A stretch of 45,149 nt of DNA from Pseudomonadota bacterium. Its GTDB lineage: Bacteria; Desulfobacterota; Desulfovibrionia; Desulfovibrionales; Desulfovibrionaceae. Below, in pieces: positions 16,001 through 23,622 of this stretch (positions within the stretch are counted from its first letter, which is position 1; every line of letters starts with the position of its first letter). Below the pieces are notes generated by a model. That model was not told the DNA's origin. It worked only from the letters and a program-made list of their open reading frames with translations, and did not search any database. The DNA is taken from the NCBI GenBank assembly GCA_023411815.1, contig JAEYOJ010000047.1, forward strand, positions 1 to 45,149, written 5' to 3'. Made by a program: the position numbers and the translations under genes.

Positions 16001-17243
16001 GCGCAGGACGCGCGGCGTGCCCAGGCCCACGCGCTCGCGCGGCATCATCATGCACGTGCCGCGCATGAGCGACCATTCCTTCGGCCTGGCAGCGGCCTTC
16101 CGCTTCTGCGGCGTGGACGCGCGGGTCATGGACGAGACCGACGACGAGGCCGTGGCCCTGGCCCGCAAGTATGTCACGGGCAAGGAGTGCTACCCCTGCG
16201 CCGTGACCACGGGCGACATGCTCAAGATCTGCTTCACGCCGGGCTTCGACCCGGAGCGTCAGGCCTTCTTCATGCCCTCGGGCACGGGGCCGTGCCGCTT
16301 CGGCCAGTACAACGTGTTCCAACGCATGGTCCTGGAGCGGGCCGGCTTCGGCCAGGCCAAGGTCTACTCGCCGGAGCAGAGCGAGACCTTCTACGAGGAG
16401 CTGGGCGTGGAAGGCTCGGATTTCGCCCGCAAGTGCTGGCAGTCCATCGTGTCCATCAGCCTGCTGCAGAAATGCCTGCACGAGACGCGGCCGCTGGAGG
16501 CCGCGACCGGCACGTGCGACGCCCTGTACGCCGACTACCTGCCGCGCGTGTGCAGGGCCGTGGAGCAGGGGGCGGTGCTGGAGCCGGTGCTGGAGGACAT
16601 GCGCCGGGACTTCGAGGCCGTGCGGCGCACGGACGAGGACAAGCCGCTCATCGGCATCGTGGGCGAGATCTTCGTGCGCTCGAACCCTTTCTCCAACGAA
16701 CGGCTCGTGCAGGCCGTGGAGGCCCTGGGCGGCCGGGCCTGGCTCGCGGCCGTGGACGAATGGATCTACTACGTGGCGGCCATGGCCAAGCGCCGGGCCA
16801 TGCGCAACCGCGACGTGCGCCACCTGCTGCAGCTGGCCATCAAGGACTTCGTGCAGAAGCGCGTCAGCCACCGCTACGAGAACATCTTCACGGGCTTCCT
16901 GGAGACCGCGCCCGAAGCGCACGTGGATGAGGTCATGCGCCTGGCAGCGCCGTACGTGCACGTGTCCTTCGAGGGCGAGGCCATCCTGTCCGTGGGCAAG
17001 GCTGTGGACATGTGCCGCCTGGGCGCGGCGGGCATCATCAACGCCATGCCCTTCGGCTGCATGCCCGGCACCGTGACCACGGCCCTGCTGCACCCGGTGG
17101 CCGAGCGCTTTGGCGTGCCGACCATATCCATGCCCTTCGACGGCTCCCGCTCGCCCACGCTGGGGCTGACCCTGGAGACGTTCATTGAGCAGGCCAAGGC
17201 CAAGGTGCGTGAAGAGCGGAATGGACGGCGGGCCCAGGCCTGA
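13044..17243 (+). CDS. Giant fused 2-hydroxyacyl-CoA dehydratase activase/dehydratase-like protein
   Basis: A 1,399-residue protein of the fused activase type (BadF/BadG/BcrA/BcrD ATPase, twice, then DUF2229 and HgdB-like regions). Activases use ATP to drive one electron into an iron-sulfur dehydratase or reductase. ATPase domain 1 begins GIDAGSVSIKVAVLD (about 4-18) with cluster-type cysteines in VCAAGTGSF (C122) and GRCSVF. Domain 2 begins GIDVGSISTNLALMD (about 313) with KACAAGTGSF (C440) and ERCTVF. A four-Cys-like CKGCDNLC follows near 597. The C-terminal part carries KECYPC and GPCRFGQYN motifs like the dehydratase component. GTG 13044 is chosen for AGGAGG 9 bases upstream and because it opens the ATPase fold; a 12987 ATG would add 19 unrelated residues. 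The substrate is unknown. It is not next to CoA-transferase or dehydratase genes, so it is probably not a fermentation enzyme. Confidence 0.92.
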   Translation: MLAGIDAGSVSIKVAVLDAQGRIVKGVYERHGGHPLERALDILDRLSAEYPGLRAACTGSAGKRLATLIGCPHYNELAAFAQSSARLLPGVRSVFEMGGEDSKLMLLDEQGNLKDFALNSVCAAGTGSFLDQQAERMRLSIEEFASLALKSENPPRIAGRCSVFAKSDMIHLQQIGSPLEDIVAGLCFSVARNFKGAIVRGRPIERPVAFMGGVALNQGVVRAFREVFGLAEDELVVPGHPTLMGAMGAAFKAQAENTARPMDLEALRLALTENSYADPGQPPLLSDGDDFAARHLVPFQEKPSPALAPRLYMGIDVGSISTNLALMDEADNLVAKRYLRTASRPIEAVRQGLAEIEAELQEKYGELPEIAGVGTTGSGRYMIADFFGADVVKNEITAQAKAAAHIDPSVDTIFEIGGQDSKYISLKDGVIVDFEMNKACAAGTGSFLEEQAEKLSIAIKDEFARLALGSEAPCRLGERCTVFMENSLQASLSRGAGRDDLLAGLAYSIVENYIGRVVAGRKIGERIFFQGGTAFNKAVVAAFEKYLGRQVTVPPDHDVTGAIGMALIAREHARGKGPSRFGGFDMARRPYGLKSFACKGCDNLCEINRVSIEGREDKLFYGGRCEKWDIRRRKETTVPDLFAFRRQALTGAHEARRELFEAGGRPAPRGRLGLPLVFFLHDTLPYYSTLLWELGFEPVVSPETTPRIVGLGVEMVLADTCFPIKAAQGHIRWLQERGLDRIFLPSFVNLGRPGDAWTNSQGCPLTQSFPYQVRAAFPELTVIAPDVSLSWGERHHFERLRKALAPLGVRGGELRKAMARAQQAQERFRAAIQTKGREFLDTLEGRALVVMGRPYNAFDMGMNLEIPRKLASLDEPCIPMDFLPCEELTAEVAADWPHMYWRSGQRILRAARYVRNHPHLFPLFIGNFSCGPDSFILKYFEEELRGHPALHIEIDEHSADAGVITRLEAFLDSLTAMGHAKPGPVERRTRGVPRPTRSRGIIMHVPRMSDHSFGLAAAFRFCGVDARVMDETDDEAVALARKYVTGKECYPCAVTTGDMLKICFTPGFDPERQAFFMPSGTGPCRFGQYNVFQRMVLERAGFGQAKVYSPEQSETFYEELGVEGSDFARKCWQSIVSISLLQKCLHETRPLEAATGTCDALYADYLPRVCRAVEQGAVLEPVLEDMRRDFEAVRRTDEDKPLIGIVGEIFVRSNPFSNERLVQAVEALGGRAWLAAVDEWIYYVAAMAKRRAMRNRDVRHLLQLAIKDFVQKRVSHRYENIFTGFLETAPEAHVDEVMRLAAPYVHVSFEGEAILSVGKAVDMCRLGAAGIINAMPFGCMPGTVTTALLHPVAERFGVPTISMPFDGSRSPTLGLTLETFIEQAKAKVREERNGRRAQA

Positions 17244-17255
17244 GGCTATGAAACT

Positions 17256-17459
17256 CTAATCCATGCCCGCCACGTGGCCGGTGTCGTCGCAGAAGTCGCA
17301 CTTCTCCAGGTCGATGGTCCGGCCGGCCTTGCCGCACGTCCAGCAATACACGCGGTTGACGACCTTCTCGCCGCCGCACTCGGGGCAATCATCGCCTTTC
17401 CACTCGCCCGTGCCCTCGCAGGTCGGGCACTGCACTTTTTCGACCCTTCTTTCTTCCAT
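17256..17459 (-). CDS. Small DnaJ-like zinc-finger protein
   Basis: A 67-residue protein rich in CxxC pairs: CPTCEGTG (11-18), CPEC (25-28), CWTC (39-42) and CDFCDDTG (54-61). This is the spacing of the DnaJ/tRNA-thiolation type zinc centre, binding two Zn ions. GGAGG lies 8 bases before the ATG at 17459. It converges on the activase gene with a 12-base gap. Such small proteins often act as zinc-binding helper or chaperone-like proteins, but no function is established here. Confidence 0.85.
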   Translation of the reverse strand: MEERRVEKVQCPTCEGTGEWKGDDCPECGGEKVVNRVYCWTCGKAGRTIDLEKCDFCDDTGHVAGMD

Positions 17460-17625
17460 GCCGCGCCTCCTTGCAGCGAATGTCTGGGTAGTCGGCGACG
17501 AGTATACCCCCCCACGGCCGAAAGGGAAGGATAAGCCGGCCCGCCCGCGGCTCATCGGGTGTGCCCGCCAAAGGAACATGTTATGGCTTGCCGAAGGACG
17601 CACCCGCAAGGCAAGGAGCGCTGAC

Positions 17626-18129
17626 ATGCCCAATCCGCCCGAGATAGGTTCCCTGGCCCCGGATTTCCGGCTCCCATCGCCGGCAGGCACGCAGGTCTCC
17701 CTGTCGAGCCTGCGCGGACAGTGGGTCACGGTCTACTTCTATCCCCGCGACGGCTCCTCGGGCTGCACGGCCGAGGCCCTGGAGTTCAGCGAGCTGCTGC
17801 GGGAGTTCCAGACTCGCGGCTGCGTGGTGCTGGGCATCAGCCGCGACTCCCTGGCCGCCCACGAGCGCTTCATCGACAAGTGCAAGCTCATGGTGCCGCT
17901 GCTCTCGGACGAGGGACTGTCGGCCATCGACGCGTACGGGGCCTGGCGGGCCAAGAAGATGTACGGCAAGGAGAGCATGGGCGTGGTCCGCTCGACATAT
18001 CTCGTCGATCCGCAGGGCGTGGTGCGCGCGGCCTGGCCCAGCGTGCGCAAGTCCTCGGGCCATGCCGCCGAGGTGCTCGAGAAGCTCAAGGAACTTGTCG
18101 GCGAAGGGGCTGCGCGCGCGGGCGGCTGA
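17626..18129 (+). CDS. bcp: Bcp/PrxQ-like peroxiredoxin lacking the usual resolving cysteine
   Basis: A 167-residue AhpC/TSA-fold thiol peroxidase that reduces hydroperoxides in the cytosol. The active site is YFYPRDGSSGCTAEALEF with peroxidatic C47; in most Bcp proteins the residue five later is the resolving cysteine, but here it is Leu52. Other cysteines are C66 and C86, so it is either a one-Cys enzyme or uses an atypical resolver. AAGGAG at 7 bases supports ATG 17626. The frame is open upstream to 17263, but that stretch opposes the zinc protein gene and is not coding. The radical SAM gene follows 200 bases later on the same strand. Confidence 0.92.
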   Translation: MPNPPEIGSLAPDFRLPSPAGTQVSLSSLRGQWVTVYFYPRDGSSGCTAEALEFSELLREFQTRGCVVLGISRDSLAAHERFIDKCKLMVPLLSDEGLSAIDAYGAWRAKKMYGKESMGVVRSTYLVDPQGVVRAAWPSVRKSSGHAAEVLEKLKELVGEGAARAGG

Positions 18130-18328
18130 TGTCCGCGCGTGCGGTTATAAATGGCGCTAAAAAACTAACCCGATTTACTCCCCAAAGCCTCTCCCCGGGA
18201 GCGCCCTTCGGGTATGCTTGCTTGGATCATCCGGCCTGTAAGCCTGCGGAGCCATGCGCCGCCCTGGGGCTGCAGCCTGGACCGGCTGGGACTTCGCCTC
18301 GGCCGGGCAAGCCGAACGGGAGGAGAGC

Positions 18329-19747
18329 ATGCGCCAGCGGGTCGTCCACCTCATCAATCCCAAGACGGATTCGCTGACCACCCGTCCCATGTACATGAAC
18401 CGCGCCCTCTATTCGCCCCTGGCCGGGCTTCTGGCCGTCGCGGGGCTTATTCCGCGCGAGCGCTACGAGACGGTCCTGACCGACGAGAACATCGAGCCCA
18501 TCGACTTCGACCTCAAGGCCGACCTGGTGGGCATCTCGGCCATGACGGCCTACGTGAAGCGAGGCTACGAGATCGCGGACGAGTTCCGCCGCCGGGGCGT
18601 GCCCGTGGTCATGGGCGGCGTGCATCCGAGCCTGATGAGCCGGGAAGCGCTGCAGCACGCCGATGCCGTGGTGGCGGGCGAGGCCGAGCTGGTCATGGGG
18701 CGGCTGCTGGACGATCTGGAGCAGGGGCGCATGCGCGGCATCTACAAGGCCGACAGGCTTTGCCCCATGGAAAGCATGCCCCTGCCCCGCTACGATCTCA
18801 TCAAGCAGAACCGCTACGTCAACCGAGCCTTTATCCAGACCACGCGGGGCTGCAGGCAGGGCTGCACCTTCTGCGCCGAGTCGCTCATGAACGGCCTGCG
18901 GGCCCGCCATCGGCCAGTGGACGAGGTCCTGCGCGAGATCGACGCCTGCGGCCAGCGCTACATATCCATCAACGACGCCGATTTCTTCGGTTCCAGGGAG
19001 AGACCCAAGGCGGTCATGCGGGCCCTACGCGGCCGTGGCCTTCGCTGGCAGGCCGGCGTGACGAGCAGGCTGGCCGGCGACGACGAGATGCTCGAACTCG
19101 CCGCCGAAAGCGGCTGCTACATGCTCAGCATCGGCTTCGAATCCATCTCGTCCAGGACGCTCAAGGACGTGCACAAGAGCGTCAACCGGCCGGAGGAGTA
19201 CGCGCGGCTCGTGGAGAAGATCCACTCCCACGGCATCATGGTCTTCGGCCTGTTCATGTTCGGTTTCGACACCGACGACGAGGCGGTGTTCGAGGACACG
19301 AGCAGGCTGAACATAGGCGCCGGCTTCGACATGTGCGCCTACTCGGTGCTCACGCCCTATCCCGGCACCTTATCCTGGTACGAGCTCAAGAAGGCGGGGC
19401 GGATCGTCTCTTGCGACTGGGACAAGTACGACCAGGGCCACATCGTCTACGAGCCGAGATGCATGAGCGCCCAGGAACTGCGCGACGGCCACAGGAAGAC
19501 GTTCAAGGCCTTCTACTCCTGGCCCAGCATCGCCAGGCGTTTCCCCGTGTCGGGCAGCCGCAGCCGCGGCCAGTGGGCCATCTACAACCTGTTCATGCGC
19601 AAGGCCGCCCTGCGCGACGACAGGCGGCAGGTGGCCGAGCCCACGGAGCCCACGGCCTACGCGCCCATGCCGCCGCTGCTGCCGCACCATTCCGCCTGGC
19701 GCAAAGCCATCCTGGAGGATGCCGAGGGCCTGAAGGACACCAACTGA
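18329..19747 (+). CDS. B12-binding radical SAM protein
   Basis: A 472-residue member of the cobalamin-binding radical SAM group (BchE/HpnJ-like). An N-terminal Rossmann-type B12 domain (about 10-140) contains VGISAMTAYVKRG and VVMGGVHPSL, the usual pattern for this class. It is followed by the radical SAM cluster motif C175-x3-C179-x2-C182 (TRGCRQGCTFCAES) and the barrel motifs INDADFFG and LSIGFES. The start ATG 18329 has GGGAGG just upstream. Members modify lipids, bacteriochlorins, peptides or RNA; nothing nearby reveals the substrate. It may be co-transcribed with bcp but the 199-base gap argues against tight coupling. It converges with the PEP-synthase-like gene. Confidence 0.9.
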   Translation: MRQRVVHLINPKTDSLTTRPMYMNRALYSPLAGLLAVAGLIPRERYETVLTDENIEPIDFDLKADLVGISAMTAYVKRGYEIADEFRRRGVPVVMGGVHPSLMSREALQHADAVVAGEAELVMGRLLDDLEQGRMRGIYKADRLCPMESMPLPRYDLIKQNRYVNRAFIQTTRGCRQGCTFCAESLMNGLRARHRPVDEVLREIDACGQRYISINDADFFGSRERPKAVMRALRGRGLRWQAGVTSRLAGDDEMLELAAESGCYMLSIGFESISSRTLKDVHKSVNRPEEYARLVEKIHSHGIMVFGLFMFGFDTDDEAVFEDTSRLNIGAGFDMCAYSVLTPYPGTLSWYELKKAGRIVSCDWDKYDQGHIVYEPRCMSAQELRDGHRKTFKAFYSWPSIARRFPVSGSRSRGQWAIYNLFMRKAALRDDRRQVAEPTEPTAYAPMPPLLPHHSAWRKAILEDAEGLKDTN

Positions 19748-19818
19748 TGCATTTTGCATTTCAGACGCTCCATTGGGCGTTGACGGCGGAATGACGTTCC
19801 GCCTGCGCCTGCGGGGCG

Positions 19819-19844
19819 GCAAGCCATGCCTGAACATGGCTTGC
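19819..19844. terminator. Perfect hairpin between convergent genes
   Basis: GCAAGCCATG (19819-19828) and CATGGCTTGC (19835-19844) form a perfect 10-bp stem with a six-base loop, between the ends of the radical SAM and PEP-synthase-like genes. A second short pair GGGCAT/ATGCCC follows. No T-run is present, so the terminator role is a guess from position. Confidence 0.45.
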
Positions 19845-19873
19845 GGGCATTATCGAGATGAAAATGCCCTGAC

Positions 19874-22465
19874 TCAGGCCTTTTCCGTCTCCTGATCCGG
19901 CTCCTTGCCCGCGCAGGAGAAGTCGCCGAGCAGGAAGCAGTCGGCCATGCGCTGGACGCTGGCCTCGCTGTGCATGAGCATGTCCATCTGGCGGGTGAAG
20001 ATGAGCAGCCGGCCCATGGCTTCCAGATGCCGCTCGATGTCCGGGGCCTCCAGTTTCTGGATGCGCGCCGATACCCTGTCCGCCACGACCTCCACGCTGA
20101 AGCCGAGCTTTTCCAGGATGAGGGCGATGGCCCGCACGCGGCGGTGGCGGCGGACCTCGTCGGCGGCTCCGCCCGTGAACTTGAAGCTCGCGTAGTTTTT
20201 GTTCACCGTGTTGCCGCAGTAGCTGTCCAGGATGGAGTAGTGGTAGCCCACGCGCGAGCTGAAGTTGCAGTACTTGTCCGAGACGATGGCGTAGCTCTTG
20301 TCCCCGAAGCGCTCGGCCTGGTTGGGCGGGGTGAGCATCTGCCGGCTCATGACCGACAGGAAGCCGCCGAGGTTCACCGGCCTCGGCTCCATGGTGCTCA
20401 GGCGTTCGTCGGTCATGCCGCGCAGGACCGCAGCGAAGGGTCTGGAGCTTACCTCTCCCTGGCTCGCTACATATGCGCCGGACACGGCAAGCCCGCCGCC
20501 CAGGTCCAGCAGGTAGAGGTCCAGGGGGATGGGCGCGCGCAGCTTCACGGCCATGCCCTCGTGGTCCGAGGCCCTGTCGCCCACGCTGAACATCTCGGCA
20601 TAGGACAGCTCGTGGATGAGGCGCGTCAGGTCATGGATGGTCCGGCAGCCGTGCGGCCCGAAATCGGGCGACGCCGGGTCGGTCAGGTGCAGGGGCACGA
20701 TGTGCCTGGCCATGCGGGCCAGCGCGTCGTGCACCGGCGTGCCCTGCATGAACACGCGGCGTTCTCCGGCCAGGGCCAGCAGCTCGTCCACCCGGCCCCG
20801 GTAGATGCGCCGCGAGGCCGCGTCCACGGTGACGATCTCGCCTTGTTCGAGGCTTGCGGTGGCCTGCTTGAGGTTGAGGATGGAGGGCATGCCGAACTCG
20901 CGGCACAGCGAGGCCATGTGGCCGGTGACGCTGCCCGCGTCCGTGAGGATGGCCCTGGCCTTGGGCATGGCCAGGACGTAGTTGGGCGAGGAGTGCGCGG
21001 CCACGAGCACGCCGCCCTCGGGGAAGGCCAGCAGGTCCTCCTTGTCGCGCACCAGCACCACGGGCCCGGAGCCGACGCCCGGAAAGGCGGTCTCGCCGCC
21101 GGACAGGATCACTTCGCGGCCGGGCACGGGCGGCAGCGGCTTGGCGGGCTCCAGCCCCTCGCGCCGCAGCGGCCGCGACTGGACCACGAACATGCGGCCC
21201 GAGGCGTCCTGGGCGAACTCCACGTCCTGCGGTTCCCCGAAGTGCTCCTCCAGGCGCAGGGCATGGCCGGCCAGCTCGGAGGCCTGGGCGTCGCTCAGGC
21301 TGGGCTGCTCGCGCATTCCGGGGTCCACGTCCATGCGCTCCAGTTTGCCCGACGAGCCCAGGGCCAGGCGGATGTCCTTGGAGCTTATGCGCCGTTCCGT
21401 TAGGCGCGGCCCGTCGGGCGCGCGCTCGAACAGGAAGGAGTCAGGCGGCACGATGCCGTCCACGGCATAGGGACCCAGGCCCCATATGGACTGCACGAGC
21501 ACGCGCTCGTCGGTGAGCGACAGGGGGTTGCGGGTGAAGGCCACGCCGCTGGCGCGGGCCTGGACCATTTCCAGGCAGGCCACGCTCATGGCCGAATCCT
21601 CGAAGGGCACGCCCTTGTGCAGGCGGTAGGTGATGGCCCGCGAGGTGAACAGGCTGGCCACCACGCGCTTGTAGCCCGAGAACAGCTCCTCGGGCTCGAT
21701 GTCGAGCAGGGTAAGGTACTGGCCGGCATAGGTCAGGGCGCTGTCCTCGCCCACGGCGCTGGAACGCAGGGCCACGCGCGGGCGGCCGCCCGCCGGCCGG
21801 GCCACGTGCTTCTCGTAGGCCGCGGCGATGGCCCTGGACAGCTCCTCGGGAATCTCGGCGGCCTCGAACAGCTCCTGGATCTCCTGGCTTGCGGTCTCCA
21901 GGCTGCGCGGGTCGTCGCCCTGAATGGCCATGAGGCGCTTGCGCACCTCGTCCTCCAGATCCTGGTGGCGCAGGAACAGGCGGTAGGCGCCGGTGGTGAT
22001 GGCGAAGCCGCGCGGGGCCGGCACGCCCACGCGGCTGGACAGTTCGCCCAGGTGCGCGTTCTTGCCGCCCACGGCATCCACCATGTCGCGCGTGATGCGC
22101 GAATAGGGCAGGATGAGCTCCACTTCTTCCTGCGGGGCCTGTTCGCGCAGTTCTTTGCGCAAGCCGTCCAGGATGTCTTCGAGGGCCGCGCCGATTGCGG
22201 GATACCTGCCGCCCGAGAGGGCGTCGAAGCTGCCCACCATGCGCTTCACATGAAACATGGCCCGCGTGGCCATGGCCCGCACGAAGGACATGCCGAAGAT
22301 CTCGCGGCCCTGCAGCTTGTCCTCGATTTCGGCCATGATGCGCAACAGCTCGGAGTTCGACTCCAGAAGCTCCAGGAAGTTCACGTACCTGCCGCGGAAC
22401 GCGTGCAGGGACTCGGCCGTGACCGGCTTGCGGCGACGGCGGAACAGGGTGTCGAAAAAGCCCAT
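19874..22465 (-). CDS. PEP-synthase-like protein: ATP-grasp and phosphohistidine domains, atypical C-terminus
   Basis: An 863-residue protein. Residues of about 1-105 are helical and unrecognised. About 115-445 is the PPDK_N ATP-binding domain (VDAVGGKNAHLGEL, ALRSSAVGEDSALTYAGQY, VAFTRNPLSL, DVEFAQDASGRMFVVQSRPL). About 465-560 is the swivelling phosphohistidine domain, with TDAGSVTGHMASLCREFGMPS supplying the histidine. The last 300 residues do not show the PEP/pyruvate TIM-barrel motifs that end true PEP synthase and PPDK. It may therefore transfer phosphate to something other than pyruvate, as rifampin phosphotransferase does with a rearranged architecture. I start at the second of two close ATGs (22465), giving GGAGG a 7-base spacing. 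Orphan gene between MucR and radical SAM. Confidence 0.85.
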   Translation of the reverse strand: MGFFDTLFRRRRKPVTAESLHAFRGRYVNFLELLESNSELLRIMAEIEDKLQGREIFGMSFVRAMATRAMFHVKRMVGSFDALSGGRYPAIGAALEDILDGLRKELREQAPQEEVELILPYSRITRDMVDAVGGKNAHLGELSSRVGVPAPRGFAITTGAYRLFLRHQDLEDEVRKRLMAIQGDDPRSLETASQEIQELFEAAEIPEELSRAIAAAYEKHVARPAGGRPRVALRSSAVGEDSALTYAGQYLTLLDIEPEELFSGYKRVVASLFTSRAITYRLHKGVPFEDSAMSVACLEMVQARASGVAFTRNPLSLTDERVLVQSIWGLGPYAVDGIVPPDSFLFERAPDGPRLTERRISSKDIRLALGSSGKLERMDVDPGMREQPSLSDAQASELAGHALRLEEHFGEPQDVEFAQDASGRMFVVQSRPLRREGLEPAKPLPPVPGREVILSGGETAFPGVGSGPVVLVRDKEDLLAFPEGGVLVAAHSSPNYVLAMPKARAILTDAGSVTGHMASLCREFGMPSILNLKQATASLEQGEIVTVDAASRRIYRGRVDELLALAGERRVFMQGTPVHDALARMARHIVPLHLTDPASPDFGPHGCRTIHDLTRLIHELSYAEMFSVGDRASDHEGMAVKLRAPIPLDLYLLDLGGGLAVSGAYVASQGEVSSRPFAAVLRGMTDERLSTMEPRPVNLGGFLSVMSRQMLTPPNQAERFGDKSYAIVSDKYCNFSSRVGYHYSILDSYCGNTVNKNYASFKFTGGAADEVRRHRRVRAIALILEKLGFSVEVVADRVSARIQKLEAPDIERHLEAMGRLLIFTRQMDMLMHSEASVQRMADCFLLGDFSCAGKEPDQETEKA

Positions 22466-22928
22466 GCCCATGCCTCCGGCGTGGTCTGTCTCCAGGACGG
22501 CCCAAGAACGGCGGCTCTCCCCGCACGCGCTTTCCCCTGATCCAAGGCGTACGGATCGCGCAATTGCGAGGAAAACCCATCAGGGTGAATGCATGACCTG
22601 TTCCGACCCGTCCGGCAAGCGGCACGTCAGCTAGGCAAAAAACAAGGCGCGGCGGGCGGCCGTGACCATGGCCGTATCGGCGGGACTGGGAAGGCGATGT
22701 CGATGAGGCGGGCTGCCCTCGGCGCGAAAGGCTTGAGTGTCACGTCGAGCGCGGCCTGCCGTTGGCCCGTCAGGGTCAGCGCGCCGCCATGGGTGTCGAT
22801 TGCCGGGCAAAATGCAACCTTTGCCCGGCGATCGACACGTCGAGCCCACAGACGAAACGTGACATGGCATTGAGGAGGAGCGCGGTCCCCGGCCGGCGGC
22901 GCCTCCTCAAGCTCCCTGGGGGGCAGCG
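22466..22928. other. Intergenic region with a very strong hairpin
   Basis: 463 bases between the MucR and PEP-synthase-like genes. Open frames here look like GC-rich chance frames with no family resemblance. The main feature is the 46-base hairpin listed separately. The short phrase CACGTCGAGC occurs on both sides (22741-22750 and, as ACACGTCGAGCCC, 22835-22847). Confidence 0.5.
22793..22838. repeat. 19-bp stem hairpin (structured RNA or regulatory element)
   Basis: The arm 22793-22811 (GTGTCGATTGCCGGGCAAA) pairs with 22820-22838 over 19 bases. The only irregular pair is a G-T wobble, and the loop is ATGCAACC. It lies in the gap between two minus-strand genes. There is no U-tract on either strand, so it is not a standard terminator. 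Confidence 0.7.
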
Positions 22929-23342
22929 TCAGGCTGTGGGGCTTTCCTCCCGGCCGGCCCCGCGCTTTTCCCACAGCTTCAGTTCGCCCATCTTTTTGCG
23001 CCGCTCGCGGGCCAGACCCTTGGCGATGAGCGAAGTGCCCTTCTTGTAGCCCCACTTGGCCTTGTACTCCTTGGGGGACAGGTTGTGCTGGGCCAGGTGC
23101 TTCCTGGTGAGCACCTTGAACTTCTTGCCGCATTCGAGGCACTGGATGCTGCGTTCCCTGATGGCCTTGTCAGGCGAGAGCAGGCACTCTTCCTCCTCGC
23201 CCTGGGCCTGGGAGCCTTCCGGGACAGCCTCCTTCAGCCCCTGGCAAATTTTCTTGGTCATGGAGATCATCTCTTCCGGCGTCATCTGCCGGACACCTGC
23301 CTGGGCTTTCACGATCTTCAGGGCTTCCTCGAGGTATTCCAT
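22929..23342 (-). CDS. Ros/MucR family zinc-finger transcriptional regulator
   Basis: A 137-residue MucR-type regulator. The N-terminal region (MEYLEEALKIVKAQAG, then MTPEEMISMTKKICQGL) is the oligomerisation part. The prokaryotic zinc finger is C68-x2-C71 with H82 and H86 in CLECGKKFKVLTRKHLAQHN, followed by LSPKEYKAKWG, a hallmark of the family. AGGAGG lies 7 bases before ATG 23342. MucR proteins bind AT-rich DNA and act as global or silencing regulators of surface and motility genes in alphaproteobacteria; targets in deltaproteobacteria are not known to me. Confidence 0.94.
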   Translation of the reverse strand: MEYLEEALKIVKAQAGVRQMTPEEMISMTKKICQGLKEAVPEGSQAQGEEEECLLSPDKAIRERSIQCLECGKKFKVLTRKHLAQHNLSPKEYKAKWGYKKGTSLIAKGLARERRKKMGELKLWEKRGAGREESPTA

Positions 23343-23622
23343 CCATCGACCTCCTGGTGCAGCTTGCGGGTATTACACATGCTCCTCCCATGATTCCGGT
23401 CACACTACGCCAGTCGGAGCCTTTCTCAATTAGATTTACGCAAGACATGAGCGTAGGCCGGATATTCATGGGCGATGCACGGCCACGCGACAGGGCGTTC
23501 ATGACGGGCTGGCAAGGTCGGCAGGGCGGAAGGTCGGCGTGCGCGCGGCCGCAATGCAGGGGAATGGGATATGGATGAAGATCGATGCCGGCGCGGGACG
23601 GGCCGGCTCCACGCGCCAGAGC

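Noticed and set aside
13601..16930. A 1,109-codon plus-strand frame overlapping the activase fusion
   Set aside because: It is a +2 shadow of the 1,399-residue gene and is almost all Gly, Arg, Pro and Ala.
14826..17093. A 755-codon minus-strand frame
   Set aside because: It is antisense to the activase gene with shadow composition.
22627..23142. A 171-codon minus-strand frame between the PEP-synthase-like and mucR genes
   Set aside because: Its start lies inside mucR in another frame, it has no ribosome site and runs through the strong hairpin.
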